Shown here: positions 14,841 to 24,031 of the stretch, piece after piece
Position numbering within the stretch: the stretch's first letter is position 1
Layout: each line of letters opens with the position of its first letter
Source: an uncultured Clostridia bacterium
Lineage (GTDB): Bacteria; Bacillota; Clostridia; Christensenellales; Borkfalkiaceae
DNA length: 35,234 nt
Assembly: GCA_947624005.1 (NCBI GenBank)
Contig: CANQHV010000011.1
Location: 1 to 35,234 of the forward strand
Reading direction: 5' to 3'
Notes under the pieces: model-generated
What the model saw: the letters and a program-made list of their open reading frames with translations, nothing else
Database searches by the model: none
Told to the model about the DNA's origin: nothing
Position numbers and translations under genes: made by a program

Positions 14841-16082
14841 TTACTTTTTGATTGTCGATTTGACGTGCAGACGTATGTGTCTGGGAAGTCCGTCTACCCA
14901 AAGGGGCGAAATTTCGGACTGAATCAACGGGTGAATGTAATGCACAAGCTCGGGCTTTACGTTGGTGCCGTCGTCGGTTATCCATTCGAGAGGCACTTTC
15001 TTTTCGACGTTCGCGATAAAGTGTACGTCCGCAGGCTCGGTTATGCACATATAGGGGTCGTCCGAAACCCTTTTCAACGTGATACACTGACCCGTCTGTC
15101 CCTCGAACGCCGCCTTTACAGCCGCGCCGCCCGAGTTGTAAGCTTCGGTGACGTCTATGCGCGAGGTTATGTGCGCCGCGCAACGCTGCAAGCTCGAAAG
15201 CTCGATAGCCCTCGTCTTGACGCCGTACTTTTCGGCTACCTTGCCCGCAAGGAATCTCGCGGTGCCCGCAAGCTGTTTATGACCGAACGCGTCTACGTAG
15301 TCCACGTGGTCGGAAAGTTCGCATACGTATCTGCCGTCGGCGACTTTTACGCCCTCGGAAACGGCGACTACGACCGAGCGGTTCTGCTTTAACAAATCGC
15401 CCATCTGTTTAAGGAATTTATCCACGTCGAACACGACTTCGGGAAGATAAATCTGGTCTACGCCCTCGCAGTCCTCGCCCTTTGCAAGCGCGGTTGCGGC
15501 GGTAAGCCAGCCCGCGTTACGGCCCATTACTTCGATTACCGAAACTACGGGGTAGTCGTAAACAAGACCGTCGCGTATGATTTCTTTGGTGGTTGCGGCT
15601 ATGTACTTCGCCGCGCTGCCGTAGCCGGGAGTATGGTCGGTTATGGCAAGGTCGTTGTCGATGGTTTTGGGAACGCCCACAAAGCGTATGGGGCTGTTTA
15701 CCTGCGCGCCGTAGTCGGAAAGCTTTTTGATGGTGTCCATCGAATCGTTGCCGCCGATATAGAAGAACGCGTATATTTCGAGTTCTTTAAGGGTTGCGAA
15801 AATCTGCTCGTACGTCTTTTCGTTGCCGACGATATCGGGCAGTTTATAACGGCAGGACCCCAAAAACGATGAGGGAGTTCTTTTCAATAAGTCCATATCC
15901 AAATCGGTCTTGATGCGTTGAGAAAGGTCTACGACGTCCCTGTCGAGAAGTCCTTTGATGCCGTGCACCATTCCGTAAACAATGTCCGCGCCCCTGTCTT
16001 TTGCGGTTTTGAAAACGCCCAAAAGGCTGGAGTTGATTACGGAGGTGGGTCCGCCGGACTGTCCCACTATTACGTTTTTCAT
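14841..16082 (-). CDS. 6-phosphofructokinase, probably PPi-dependent type
   Basis: This 413-aa enzyme phosphorylates fructose 6-phosphate in glycolysis. The N-terminal VGQSGGPTSVINSSL is the phosphate-donor loop, PKTIDND (138-144) contains the catalytic aspartates, and MGRNAGWL is the substrate-binding motif. ATP enzymes carry GGDGS and PGTIDND; here the positions read GGNDS (110-114) and PKTIDND. The Asp and Lys at these places mark the PPi-using group, in which the reaction is reversible. The Asn in place of the first Asp of GGDDS is unusual. A promoter with TTGCTT-N17-TATAAT lies upstream and the gene is transcribed alone. Confidence 0.88.
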   Translation of the reverse strand: MKNVIVGQSGGPTSVINSSLLGVFKTAKDRGADIVYGMVHGIKGLLDRDVVDLSQRIKTDLDMDLLKRTPSSFLGSCRYKLPDIVGNEKTYEQIFATLKELEIYAFFYIGGNDSMDTIKKLSDYGAQVNSPIRFVGVPKTIDNDLAITDHTPGYGSAAKYIAATTKEIIRDGLVYDYPVVSVIEVMGRNAGWLTAATALAKGEDCEGVDQIYLPEVVFDVDKFLKQMGDLLKQNRSVVVAVSEGVKVADGRYVCELSDHVDYVDAFGHKQLAGTARFLAGKVAEKYGVKTRAIELSSLQRCAAHITSRIDVTEAYNSGGAAVKAAFEGQTGQCITLKRVSDDPYMCITEPADVHFIANVEKKVPLEWITDDGTNVKPELVHYIHPLIQSEISPLWVDGLPRHIRLHVKSTIKK

Positions 16083-16142
16083 AATTTAATCCCCTTAAAA
16101 ATGATTTTCGGTATATGCGGATTTTTACCCGCTTACTTTTTT

Positions 16143-16171
16143 ATTATAATATAAAACCGCCGAAAAAGCAA
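16143..16171 (-). promoter_or_regulatory. Promoter of the phosphofructokinase gene
   Basis: On the minus strand: TTGCTT (16166-16171), 17 bp, TATAAT (16143-16148). The leader is about 55 nt. Confidence 0.75.
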
Positions 16172-16266
16172 TAGCGCGGTGAAACTTTTTTTCGTATTCT
16201 GAAAAAATATTTCGCCTTTTTACGCACAATTTCCGCCAGAAAAGCCTTTTGGTAAACGTAAAAAGC

Positions 16267-16308
16267 AAAAAAATGCGGCAAGGCTAAATCGCCGCGCCGC
16301 ATTTTTTT
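16267..16308 (-). terminator. Terminator after the 167-aa membrane protein gene
   Basis: AAAAAAATGCGGC (16267-16279) pairs with GCCGCATTTTTTT (16296-16308); strong A/T runs at both ends. Confidence 0.75.
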
Positions 16309-16316
16309 GAATTTTT

Positions 16317-16820
16317 TTAAGCCTTTTTGGCAAGCAAACAACCCGCCGCCGAAGCGATTGCGGAAATAACCGAGAAAATTCCCGCGACTATTGCGCCCGC
16401 GCCCAAATCCAAAGCTTTTTTGAGTTCTTTTACCATTTCTTTGGAAGGTTCGCCCGCAAATACGACGCCCTGAACGGCACAGAAGAAAATTATGCCCGCC
16501 GCAAGATATGCAACCGCCCCTACGACGGAAACTACCTTTCCGCCCTTGCCGAGGATTGCCATAACCGAGCAAACCAAACCGACCAACGCCAGAATAAGGG
16601 GCAGGAAGTTTACGAACGAAAATTTGAACACTTCGGTTTCGATTGTCTGTCCGAGAACTTCCGACTTGTACTTCGCGCCGAAAATGGTGTTCAGACCCGT
16701 GTACTCCGTCTTCCCGACAACCGATTCGGAAACCGCCATGGGCGCAAACATCATAAGTATTGCAATCAAACCCAAAACAGCCGCCGCAACGGCGAGAATC
16801 TTACTTAAATTAAGCTTCAT
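16317..16820 (-). CDS. Four-TM membrane protein, paralogue of the next gene upstream
   Basis: A 167-aa protein with four predicted membrane helices: ILAVAAAVLGLIAILMMFAP, FSFVNFLPLILALVGLVCSVMAIL, VVGAVAYLAAGIIFFCAV and a C-terminal helix. It ends AIVAGIFSVISAIASAAGCLLAKKA. The 166-aa protein encoded just upstream has the same helix order and a nearly identical ending (AIVGGVFAIISAIASVV...FAKKA), so the two arose by duplication. Each gene has its own promoter and terminator. I do not recognise the family. Confidence 0.8.
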   Translation of the reverse strand: MKLNLSKILAVAAAVLGLIAILMMFAPMAVSESVVGKTEYTGLNTIFGAKYKSEVLGQTIETEVFKFSFVNFLPLILALVGLVCSVMAILGKGGKVVSVVGAVAYLAAGIIFFCAVQGVVFAGEPSKEMVKELKKALDLGAGAIVAGIFSVISAIASAAGCLLAKKA

Positions 16821-16884
16821 TTGTTTTTTTACTCTCCTTTTTTTTGTCCGAACGCGGGATTTTCTCCCCCGTTAAGCAAGACCT

Positions 16885-16913
16885 ATTATACCATTTAATA
16901 TTTAATAGGGCAA
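16885..16913 (-). promoter_or_regulatory. Promoter of the 167-aa membrane protein gene
   Basis: On the minus strand: TTGCCC (16908-16913), 17 bp, TATAAT (16885-16890). Confidence 0.7.
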
Positions 16914-17042
16914 CTTTATCATATATTTTTATGACAAAACGCAAATTTGTCATATTTTATCATTAAATGTTAGGGGATATTTCAACGGATAACGCAAAAC
17001 AGTATAAAAAGCCCCGTCCGAGCGGGCGGCGAGCGCAAAAAA

Positions 17043-17071
17043 CTGCGCCCCGCGCAAAACGCGGGGCGCAG
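17043..17071 (-). terminator. Hairpin after the 166-aa membrane protein gene
   Basis: Perfect 12-bp arms (17043-17054 and 17060-17071); only a weak T-run follows on the minus strand. Confidence 0.6.
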
Positions 17072-17087
17072 AATAAAGCTTAATTGA

Positions 17088-17588
17088 TTACGCTTTTTTC
17101 GCAAAGAAGAACGAAACAACCGAAGCGATTGCGGAAATAATCGCGAACACGCCGCCGACGATTGCGCCAGCGCCTATGTCGTTTGCTTTCTTCATCGCGT
17201 CGCGGAACACGTCCGCTTTGCCGCCGTAAAGCAAAATGGCTTGGTCTGTAGCGGTGACAAGTTCGGAAGGCAGGAAGAAGAAAATTCCGCCGACAATAAA
17301 CAGAACCGCCGCGATAATCGGCGCGATTTTGCCGACTTTACCCAATTTTCCCATTGCGCCGAAGATTGCGACAACCGCAAACGCCGCGCCCAAAAGAGTC
17401 AAAAGAAAAGCAAGTATGTACGCAGACGCCGCAAGTCCGAGCTTTTCGTTGCCGAAAGCTATATCCGAACCCTTTGTGGAAATATCGCCGATTTTCGTAA
17501 CGCTTGCGGGCGCGAAAATCATAAACGCCGCGATAAGTCCGAATACGACGGCTATGACGGGAATAATAACTTTAAGGTACTTTTTCAT
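17088..17588 (-). CDS. Four-TM membrane protein, paralogue of the downstream gene
   Basis: 166 aa, starting five bases after AGGAGG. Four helices: VIIPVIAVVFGLIAAFMIFAP, AASAYILAFLLTLLGAAFAVVAIFG, IAPIIAAVLFIVGGIFFFLP and the C-terminal AGAIVGGVFAIISAIASVVSFFF ending AKKA. The extracytoplasmic loop after helix 1 is short and polar. It matches the 167-aa neighbour in length, topology and C-terminus. The function is unknown. Confidence 0.8.
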   Translation of the reverse strand: MKKYLKVIIPVIAVVFGLIAAFMIFAPASVTKIGDISTKGSDIAFGNEKLGLAASAYILAFLLTLLGAAFAVVAIFGAMGKLGKVGKIAPIIAAVLFIVGGIFFFLPSELVTATDQAILLYGGKADVFRDAMKKANDIGAGAIVGGVFAIISAIASVVSFFFAKKA

Positions 17589-17911
17589 ATCATAACCTCC
17601 TTTATAAAGTCTTAAAAGCGGAACTCCGCTTCAAGCTTATATATCATATCACCCGCGGCGTATGCGGGCAAACGTTTTATGCGGCGGCGACAAAATGTGA
17701 CAAATTAAATTTTTATTCCCGATTATTTGCGCCGCATTGTCCCTAATTGTTATAAATAAACAACAAAATGATATATTTTGTCTGATTGCACCTTAAATTA
17801 ACTACACAAACCCGCATAAGCGGGGAATAACTTCCCTTTCAAGGCAAGCGGGCGCAAGACAATTTAATAAAGCGCGGGCGTCCTTTTCGGACGCCCGCGG
17901 CGGTTTTGCTT
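17589..17911. other. Intergenic region: one promoter, one hairpin, no gene
   Basis: A minus-strand promoter candidate TTGCCC-N17-TATGAT lies at 17643-17671 for the 166-aa gene. A perfect 10-bp hairpin at 17874-17898 is the likely terminator of the lipoprotein gene to the right. The rest, 17700-17870, shows nothing recognisable. Confidence 0.6.
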
Positions 17912-20847
17912 TTATTTTCGCCAAGGTGAGTACCAGAATGCAGGCAAGATATATAATTTGTTGGGTTTTGAAAGGAAAGTGCCGCCGACTTCTTCCGCGC
18001 GCGTTATTTGCTCCGCTTTATTGCTGTTGAGCTTTATTACGATAGCATAATACTTGTTGGCATATCTTGCTTGCCACCATCTGTATTCGCCGTCGTCTTT
18101 CGTCCAAGCTTTGAAAATAAATCCCGCTTCGGTAATTGTGCCCGTGAAGCCCGCAAGTTCGAGCTCTTCCTTCAACGTTCTGCCGTTCATTCTGCGCACG
18201 AACTCCTGAATTTGGTCGTCGGTGTAATTATAACCGTCACTATAAAACGCGTAATTATTGTAATAGCCCCAATATACGCCGACGAAATAAGGATATCTGA
18301 TTTGTTCAGACCACCACTTATTATTTTCTTCATATATATCTTTATCGGAGAGGAAAACATCTCTGTTTAATATATAGCTATAGGTGGTGGGATTTTCGTT
18401 CCATTTATAGGTTTTCTGCACCACGGCAAAATTACCTATTTTGCCTTCGTATTTCGAAGAATCGTCGTTAATAAGCTTTAAAAACGCGTCATACGAGTCG
18501 GCTGCCGATTTGAAAACGGAGTTATTGCTATCGCAACCGTAATAGAGGGCGATATTATCCAAAGCCCTTTCAACTGCGTTGGCAATGTTCAATCTCTGCG
18601 CGTAGCGGGTGCCGTACGCGCTTGTGCTGAAATTAAAGGTATACGAGCAAAGCTTATCGAAAACCGCCATAGGGTTTTGGTCGTTGGTCTTTGTCAGTTG
18701 AGCCATTACGTTGCGGTAGGTGCTGTTAAGCTGTTTAAACGAATCTTCAAAGCCCCTGTATGCGGGTTTGCCGTCTTTTTCGGCGGTCAGTACCGCCTGC
18801 ACGAGGTCGGAGGTGTACTCTTTCAAAGCCGCGGTCTGCTCCGCCGTCAAGCCGTCGTCTTTATATTTATATCTTACCGTGCTATCCTTTTCTTTGACCT
18901 GCAACTGTTTTAGCTCTGTTTCGCTTAAAGGGAACGCGTCCAAATTTAAAGACGAATCTTTGGCGGCGGTTGCAAGGAAGCCCGAAACTATGTTGTTAAG
19001 GGTGTTGAGGTTTGCAATCTGCGTATCGAACGAGGACAAATCGGAATCGTATATAGACCTTTGTATATCCTGCATAAGCGCGGATTGTCTGTTGAGCTGG
19101 TCTTGTATGGAATTTATTTTTTCGTTGACCTCTTTTAAAAGGGTGAGGGTCTGCGAGGTCTTGTTGGGCATAATTCCCGTTATGTCCAAAATGGTCAATA
19201 TCGCAGTTCCCGCCGAAGCCGCGCCCGAGGCGACGGCAGCTACCGTTCCCGCAGTGGTGTTGCCGAAACCGCCGACAATGTCTTTTAAAATTGCAACGTC
19301 GCCGCTTCCGAGCAAGGTGTATTTGCCCATACTGTCCTGCGAGTAATTGCGCGCGTTTTGAACGTCTTCCGTGGACGCGTCGCCCCACATATTTTTAAGC
19401 GCGCCCGCCTTTAAAATAACCGTGCCGTCGATATTCAAATCGTCTACGTCGGCGCCGTTTGCGGGAATTTTGAATTTAAGCTCGGCAGTGGAGTCGGTCG
19501 CGTTCGAAACCGCAGTATCGGTTGCGCCCGCAAAGCCGCCCGCAAAGCCGATATCGGTTGCGGCAAGACCGCTTTTGAACGCGCCCGAATGGGCGTACAG
19601 TTCGAGGGTAAATTCGAAGTTGTCGCCGCTTTTTGTTACGTAGTCGAACACGGGGTAGAACGAAGCGGGCGCGACGTTGGCGGTGAACCCGAAGTCGCCT
19701 ATCTTTACGGTTGTTCCGTTCAATGCGGCGGCGGCTTCGTTTCTGTCGTCTGCGCCCGTTATATTTAAGGTAAGCAGAGCTTGGGTATCTGTATCGCCGG
19801 GCTTCACGTCGGAAACGCCGATATCGGCAAGCCCTTCCACTACCTGCGCCGAATTTCCGTCGCCGCTGACGGTCGTTTTATAAAATTTTATATCTTCTTT
19901 ATTAAGCGTTTTTGCGGAAACTTCGCCGCAATCTATAAGCACGAGGGGCAGTGTGAATAAGCCGTTGCTGTCCTTTTTAAGCTGTTCGCCGATAAAATAC
20001 GCCGAAAGCGTTTCGACGGGAACTTGGGCGGAAACCGCCTCGTTGGCGTTTTTAATGGCGTTTGCCGAAAGGTATACAACGCCGTCCGTATATATGTTCG
20101 CCGTTTCGTCTTTTACAAGCTCGCCCGAAAGCTGTAAAGTGACGTTCGCGCCGTCCGATACGTTCGCGAAGGTCACATTGTCAACGTCCAAACCCTTGAA
20201 CGAGCCGTTAAGGGATACGTCGTCTTTGGTCAACGCCGTTATTTTGCCGTCCAACTTCAAGGTTATTTTAAAGTCGCTATCCGTCGAAAGCACGTACGGC
20301 GTTTCGCAAACAAGGGAATGTTCTTCAAATTCCACGTCAACGCTGCCCGCCAGCTTTTTGTTTTCTATGACGACGGTGTAGCCGTTCGTCATATTTTCGC
20401 CCGCGTCGGGGTCGGTGAACGATACCGACATTACAGAGGAAGTTGCCGAAAAATCGGTTATCTGAGCCTGTTTAGATTGAAGGTATTCGGAATAGTCCAC
20501 CCCCCCCCGTCGTCAGCGGGAATTTCGTCTACAACTTCGAGCTTGCCGGGTTCGGGGGCTGTGCTTTCGGTGATTTCTTCCGCCCCTGCGTTTTCGTCAA
20601 GCGCGGTTTGATAGCCTTGTTCGTCTAAAACGGTGTAATATACCTTTACGTCGTCCTTGGAAACGCCGGAAAAGTCCGCGCCCGTAACTTCGGTGGTGTA
20701 CTTGCCGTCGGCGCTGTACGCGACGGAAGTCGCGGAAATCTGCGTGTAGTCTTCGCTTTTATCTTTCTTCGAGCAACCGAACAGAGCGGTAAGCCCGACG
20801 GAACAAGCGATTAAAAGCGATACGAATGTCGTTAAAACTTTTTTCAC
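17912..20847 (-). CDS. Large surface lipoprotein, reading frame broken at a G9 tract
   Basis: Two adjoining frames form one gene. The first part starts at a GTG at 20847 after AAGGAAG and gives a signal peptide with lipobox LTALFGC. It runs to residue about 114 (EIPADDGGG) and then leaves frame at nine G (minus strand; C9 at 20500-20508 on plus). The second part (862 codons, continuing VDYSEYLQSKQAQITDF) runs to 17912. One extra G, or two fewer, would restore a single protein of about 975 aa. The ectodomain has repeated beta modules (DVEFEEHSLVCETPYVLSTD, TLKLDGKITALTKDDVSLNG) up to about residue 500. A helical segment follows (ILTILDITGIMPNKTSQTLTLLKEVNEKINSIQDQLN) and a C-terminal globular part. 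Either the assembly miscounts the run or the tract is a phase-variation switch. The function is unknown. Confidence 0.75.
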
Positions 20848-20922
20848 TTTTTATACTTCCTTTTGTTTGTCGTTATTTTATCGCCGCCTTTACCGCCGCA
20901 ATAAAATTTTTACGCTGAATTT

Positions 20923-20951
20923 ATTATAACACGGCAATACGGAAAAATCAA
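20923..20951 (-). promoter_or_regulatory. Promoter of the large surface lipoprotein gene
   Basis: On the minus strand: TTGATT (20946-20951), 17 bp, TATAAT (20923-20928). Confidence 0.75.
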
Positions 20952-21087
20952 AGATTTTATATATATACGGAAATATAACATATTCTTTCGAACGGCAAAA
21001 GGGCGGTCGGCGGGGCGGCGCGGCTTGCGGCGCGGTTGGCGAACGGCGAAAACAAAATCTGCGGCGCGGCAAAAGGCAAAAGGGCAT

Positions 21088-21115
21088 AAAAAAAGGACGG
21101 AGCAAAACTCCGTCC
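21088..21115 (-). terminator. Terminator after rpsI
   Basis: GGACGGAG pairs with CTCCGTCC around CAAAA (21095-21115); on the minus strand a run of T (21088-21094) follows. Confidence 0.85.
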
Positions 21116-21128
21116 GTATTTTTTAAGA

Positions 21129-21542
21129 TTATCTCTTCGAGAATTGGGGAGCGCGGCGAGCCTTTTTCAAGCCGTACTTCTTTCTTTCCTTTACGCGGGG
21201 GTCGCGGGTAAGGAAGCCTTCTTTTTTCAAAGCGGCGCGGCTGCCTTCTTCCGCCTGCAAAAGCGCGCGGGCGATGCCGAGGCGGATAGCGCCCGCCTGA
21301 CCGGTATAGCCGCCGCCGTAGACGTTTACTATTACGTCGTATTTAGCCTCGACGCCGAGAAGCGCGAGGGGCTGTTTTACGACGTACTGCAAAACGGACT
21401 GCGGGAAGTAATCTTCAAAAGCCCTTTCGTTAATCTGAATAACGCCCGTGCCTGCGGGAATAAGACGAACGCGTGCGATCGCCTTTTTACGTCTGCCGGT
21501 GCCCCAGAACTGTAACTTCTTTTTTATATTAGCCTTTGCCAT
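21129..21542 (-). CDS. rpsI: 30S ribosomal protein S9
   Basis: A 137-aa protein with the S9 hallmarks: [20 protein letters not shown] near the start, then [32 protein letters not shown], and the basic C-terminus [27 protein letters not shown] whose tail reaches the ribosomal P site. It follows rplM by 12 bp, the conserved bacterial pair. Confidence 0.98.
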   Translation of the reverse strand: MAKANIKKKLQFWGTGRRKKAIARVRLIPAGTGVIQINERAFEDYFPQSVLQYVVKQPLALLGVEAKYDVIVNVYGGGYTGQAGAIRLGIARALLQAEEGSRAALKKEGFLTRDPRVKERKKYGLKKARRAPQFSKR

Positions 21543-21554
21543 ACCAAACCTCTT

Positions 21555-21986
21555 TTAAAATAATTTAAGCTCTTCGGGCTTCTGCGCCGCGTGGTTGTGT
21601 TCCGCGCCCTTGTATACGCGCAATTTTTTTATCATATCTCTGCCCAAAGAATTTTTGGGAAGCATTCCCCTGACCGCTTCATATACGGCGAGGTCGCTTT
21701 TTTCGGCGAGCATTTTTTTATAAGATATTTCTTTGAGCCCGCCGATATAACCGGTATGATATCTGTAAAACTTATCGTCAAGTTTTTTGCCCGTAAGCAC
21801 GACCTTGTCCGAATTTATAACGATAACGAAATCGCCCGTATCGACGTTCGGGGTGAACGTGGGCTTATTTTTGCCGCGGAGTACAGCGGCGACTTTAGAG
21901 GCAAGCCTGCCGAGGGGTATGCCCGCGGCGTCAACAACGTACCACTTTCTTTCAACACTTTCGGGCTTTGCCATGTAGGTTTTCAT
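21555..21986 (-). CDS. rplM: 50S ribosomal protein L13
   Basis: A 143-aa protein: [52 protein letters not shown] is the L13 core, with [14 protein letters not shown] and the late motif [28 protein letters not shown]. It is first in the rplM-rpsI operon. The SD AAGGAG is close to the ATG. The leader (21987-22050) contains a small hairpin, CGGAAATTCCG, which could be part of an L13-type autoregulatory leader, but this is not certain. Confidence 0.98.
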   Translation of the reverse strand: MKTYMAKPESVERKWYVVDAAGIPLGRLASKVAAVLRGKNKPTFTPNVDTGDFVIVINSDKVVLTGKKLDDKFYRYHTGYIGGLKEISYKKMLAEKSDLAVYEAVRGMLPKNSLGRDMIKKLRVYKGAEHNHAAQKPEELKLF

Positions 21987-22055
21987 TGTCTTCTCCTTGT
22001 CCGGATTCTACTTAAATCAATCGGAATTTCCGTCCCGAACTTCTGATGTAAACTT

Positions 22056-22084
22056 ATTTTATTATTTTATAAAATTTCTGTCAA
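22056..22084 (-). promoter_or_regulatory. Promoter of rplM-rpsI
   Basis: On the minus strand: TTGACA (22079-22084), 17 bp, TAAAAT (22056-22061). Confidence 0.8.
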
Positions 22085-22151
22085 GCTGTTTTGTATTGCG
22101 TTTTCAAAGTTTTTTCAAAATTCGTTATTATTTTTAAAGGCGGCAAAAAAC

Positions 22152-22187
22152 GCGCCCATTTTGCCCGCTTTCGGGCAAAATGGGCGC
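22152..22187 (-). terminator. Terminator of the cysE-cysS-alaS operon
   Basis: Perfect 16-bp stem (22152-22167 and 22172-22187) followed on the minus strand by GTTTTTTG. Confidence 0.85.
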
Positions 22188-22215
22188 AAAATCGACGCTA
22201 TTTAATTAATTTCGG

Positions 22216-24018
22216 TCATTTTTTTATAAGCACCGCTTTTATTCTTTTCACTCCCGCGGAAACGTTTTCCTGCTTGACGATTTTGAATACGCCCAGCTCG
22301 CCCGTGCGCGCCGCGTGCGGGCCGCCGCATATCTCGCGCGAAAAGTCGCCTATCGAATAAGTTTTGACCCTTTCGCCGTACTTGCTTTCGAAAAGCCCCG
22401 TAAAGCCCTGCTTTTTCGCCTCGTCAAGGCTCATTTCTTCCATAACGACGGGCACGTCCGCCGCTATCTGACCGTTTACAAGATTTTCGACCTCCGCCAC
22501 TTCCTCGGGCGTAAGCTTGCGCGAAAAATTGAAGTCGAAACGCAGTCTTTCTTCGGTTATGTTGCTTCCGCGCTGTTCCACGTCGGGCGAGCATACTTTT
22601 TTGAGCGCGGCGTGCAAAAGGTGGGTCGCCGTGTGCAGTTTCGTGGTTTCCTCTTTATGGTCGGCAAGTCCGCAGGCGAACTTCTGTTCGCTCCCCGCCC
22701 TGCTCTTTTCCTGATGCTCGGCGTACGCCGCGTTATAACCCGCGACGTCTACCGAAAGCCCCTTTTCGCGCGCCATTTCGGCGGTGATTTCCACGGGGAA
22801 GCCGTAGGTGTCGTAAAGGTGGAAAGCCGTAACGCCGTCAATTACCTTTCCCGTAAGCGAGGCGGCGACTTTTTCGAACTCTTTCAAGCCCTCGCGGAGA
22901 GTGCGTGAAAATTTGTTTTCTTCCTTTTCGAGTTCGTCGTAAATTTTGTCTTCGTTCGCCTGCAATTCGGGGTAAACGTCCCTGTATTTTGCGACGATTG
23001 TGCGGGCTATGGTTTTAAGCCCGCCCTGAACAAGACCTATATTTCTGCCGTAGCGCACGGCGCGGCGGATAATTCTGCGCAGAATGTAGCCCTGGTCGGT
23101 GTTCGAGGGGGTGATTCCCCTTTGGTCGCCGAGCATAAACGTAGCGGTGCGGACGTGGTCCAATATCACCCTGAACGCCTTTTGCACCTCGCCGCCCTCC
23201 GAGTACTTTTTACCCGTAAGCCGCTCGATTTCGGCTATCGCGCCCTCGAAAATATCGGTTTCGTATACACTGTCTTTGCCGTTTAAAATGCACAGCGTGC
23301 GTTCAAGCCCCATTCCCGTATCGACGTTACGCTGTTTCAAAGGCTCGTACTTGCCCGCCTCGTTTTTGTTGTACTGCATAAACACGTCGTTCCAAATTTC
23401 GAGGAACACGCCCGCGGGCGCCTTGTCGAATTCGTCGCAAGAAAGCTTGTCCGCCTCGGTGCGGTTGCGGATTATATGCATTTCGGTATCGGGACCGCAC
23501 GGACCCGTAGTCCCCGCGGGTCCCCACCAATTGCCCGATTTGGGCAGGAAAAATATGTGATTTTCGGGTATGCCGCATTTTTTCCAAAGCTCCGCGCTCT
23601 GAAAGTCGCGGGGGCAGTCGTCGTCGCCCGCAAAACAGGTTATCGCTATATCTTCAACGGGTATGCCGAGGTATTTTTCGTCGGTGAGAAATTCGAACGA
23701 CCAAGGAATCATCTCTTCCTTGAAGTAATCGCCCAACGACCAATTGCCCAGCATTTCGAAGAAAGTACAGTGCGAGCTGTCGCCCACCTCGTCTATATCG
23801 CCCGTGCGCACGCATTTCTGCACGTCGCAAAGTCTTTTGCCCGCGGGGTGCTTTTCGCCGAGAAGATAGGGCACGAGCGGGTGCATTCCCGCCGTGGTGA
23901 ACAGCACCGTGGGGTCGTTTTCGGGTATGAGCGACGCGGACGGTATTACCGCGTGAGCTTTGCTTTCGAAAAAGTCGAGATACATCTTGCGTAAACTTTC
24001 GCTTGTAAGTTTTTTCAT
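22216..24018 (-). CDS. alaS: Alanyl-tRNA synthetase, short form without the C-terminal domain
   Basis: Charges tRNA-Ala. The class II catalytic core is clear: FFESKAHAVIPSASLIPENDPTVLFTTAGMHPLVPYL, TFFEMLGNWSLGDYF, TGPCGPDTEMH and WNDVFMQYNK. The recognition domain has DHVRTATFMLGDQRGITPSNTDQGYILRRIIRRAVRYGR. An editing-like domain keeps HTATHLLHAAL and CGGPHAART, with the usual CGGTH changed to CGGPH. At 600 aa it ends where the editing domain ends, so the DHHA1/C-Ala domain (about 250 residues in standard AlaS) is missing. The stop is followed by a normal terminator, so this is not an obvious truncation accident. It is third in a T-box-controlled cysE-cysS-alaS unit, 13 bp after cysS. Whether a full-length alaS exists elsewhere cannot be seen. 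Confidence 0.93.
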   Translation of the reverse strand: MKKLTSESLRKMYLDFFESKAHAVIPSASLIPENDPTVLFTTAGMHPLVPYLLGEKHPAGKRLCDVQKCVRTGDIDEVGDSSHCTFFEMLGNWSLGDYFKEEMIPWSFEFLTDEKYLGIPVEDIAITCFAGDDDCPRDFQSAELWKKCGIPENHIFFLPKSGNWWGPAGTTGPCGPDTEMHIIRNRTEADKLSCDEFDKAPAGVFLEIWNDVFMQYNKNEAGKYEPLKQRNVDTGMGLERTLCILNGKDSVYETDIFEGAIAEIERLTGKKYSEGGEVQKAFRVILDHVRTATFMLGDQRGITPSNTDQGYILRRIIRRAVRYGRNIGLVQGGLKTIARTIVAKYRDVYPELQANEDKIYDELEKEENKFSRTLREGLKEFEKVAASLTGKVIDGVTAFHLYDTYGFPVEITAEMAREKGLSVDVAGYNAAYAEHQEKSRAGSEQKFACGLADHKEETTKLHTATHLLHAALKKVCSPDVEQRGSNITEERLRFDFNFSRKLTPEEVAEVENLVNGQIAADVPVVMEEMSLDEAKKQGFTGLFESKYGERVKTYSIGDFSREICGGPHAARTGELGVFKIVKQENVSAGVKRIKAVLIKK

Positions 24019-24031
24019 ATTAACACCTTAT

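Noticed and set aside
20890-21105. 71-codon minus-strand frame left of rpsI
   Set aside because: Pro/Arg-rich low-quality translation, no SD, and it covers the rpsI terminator and the lipoprotein promoter.
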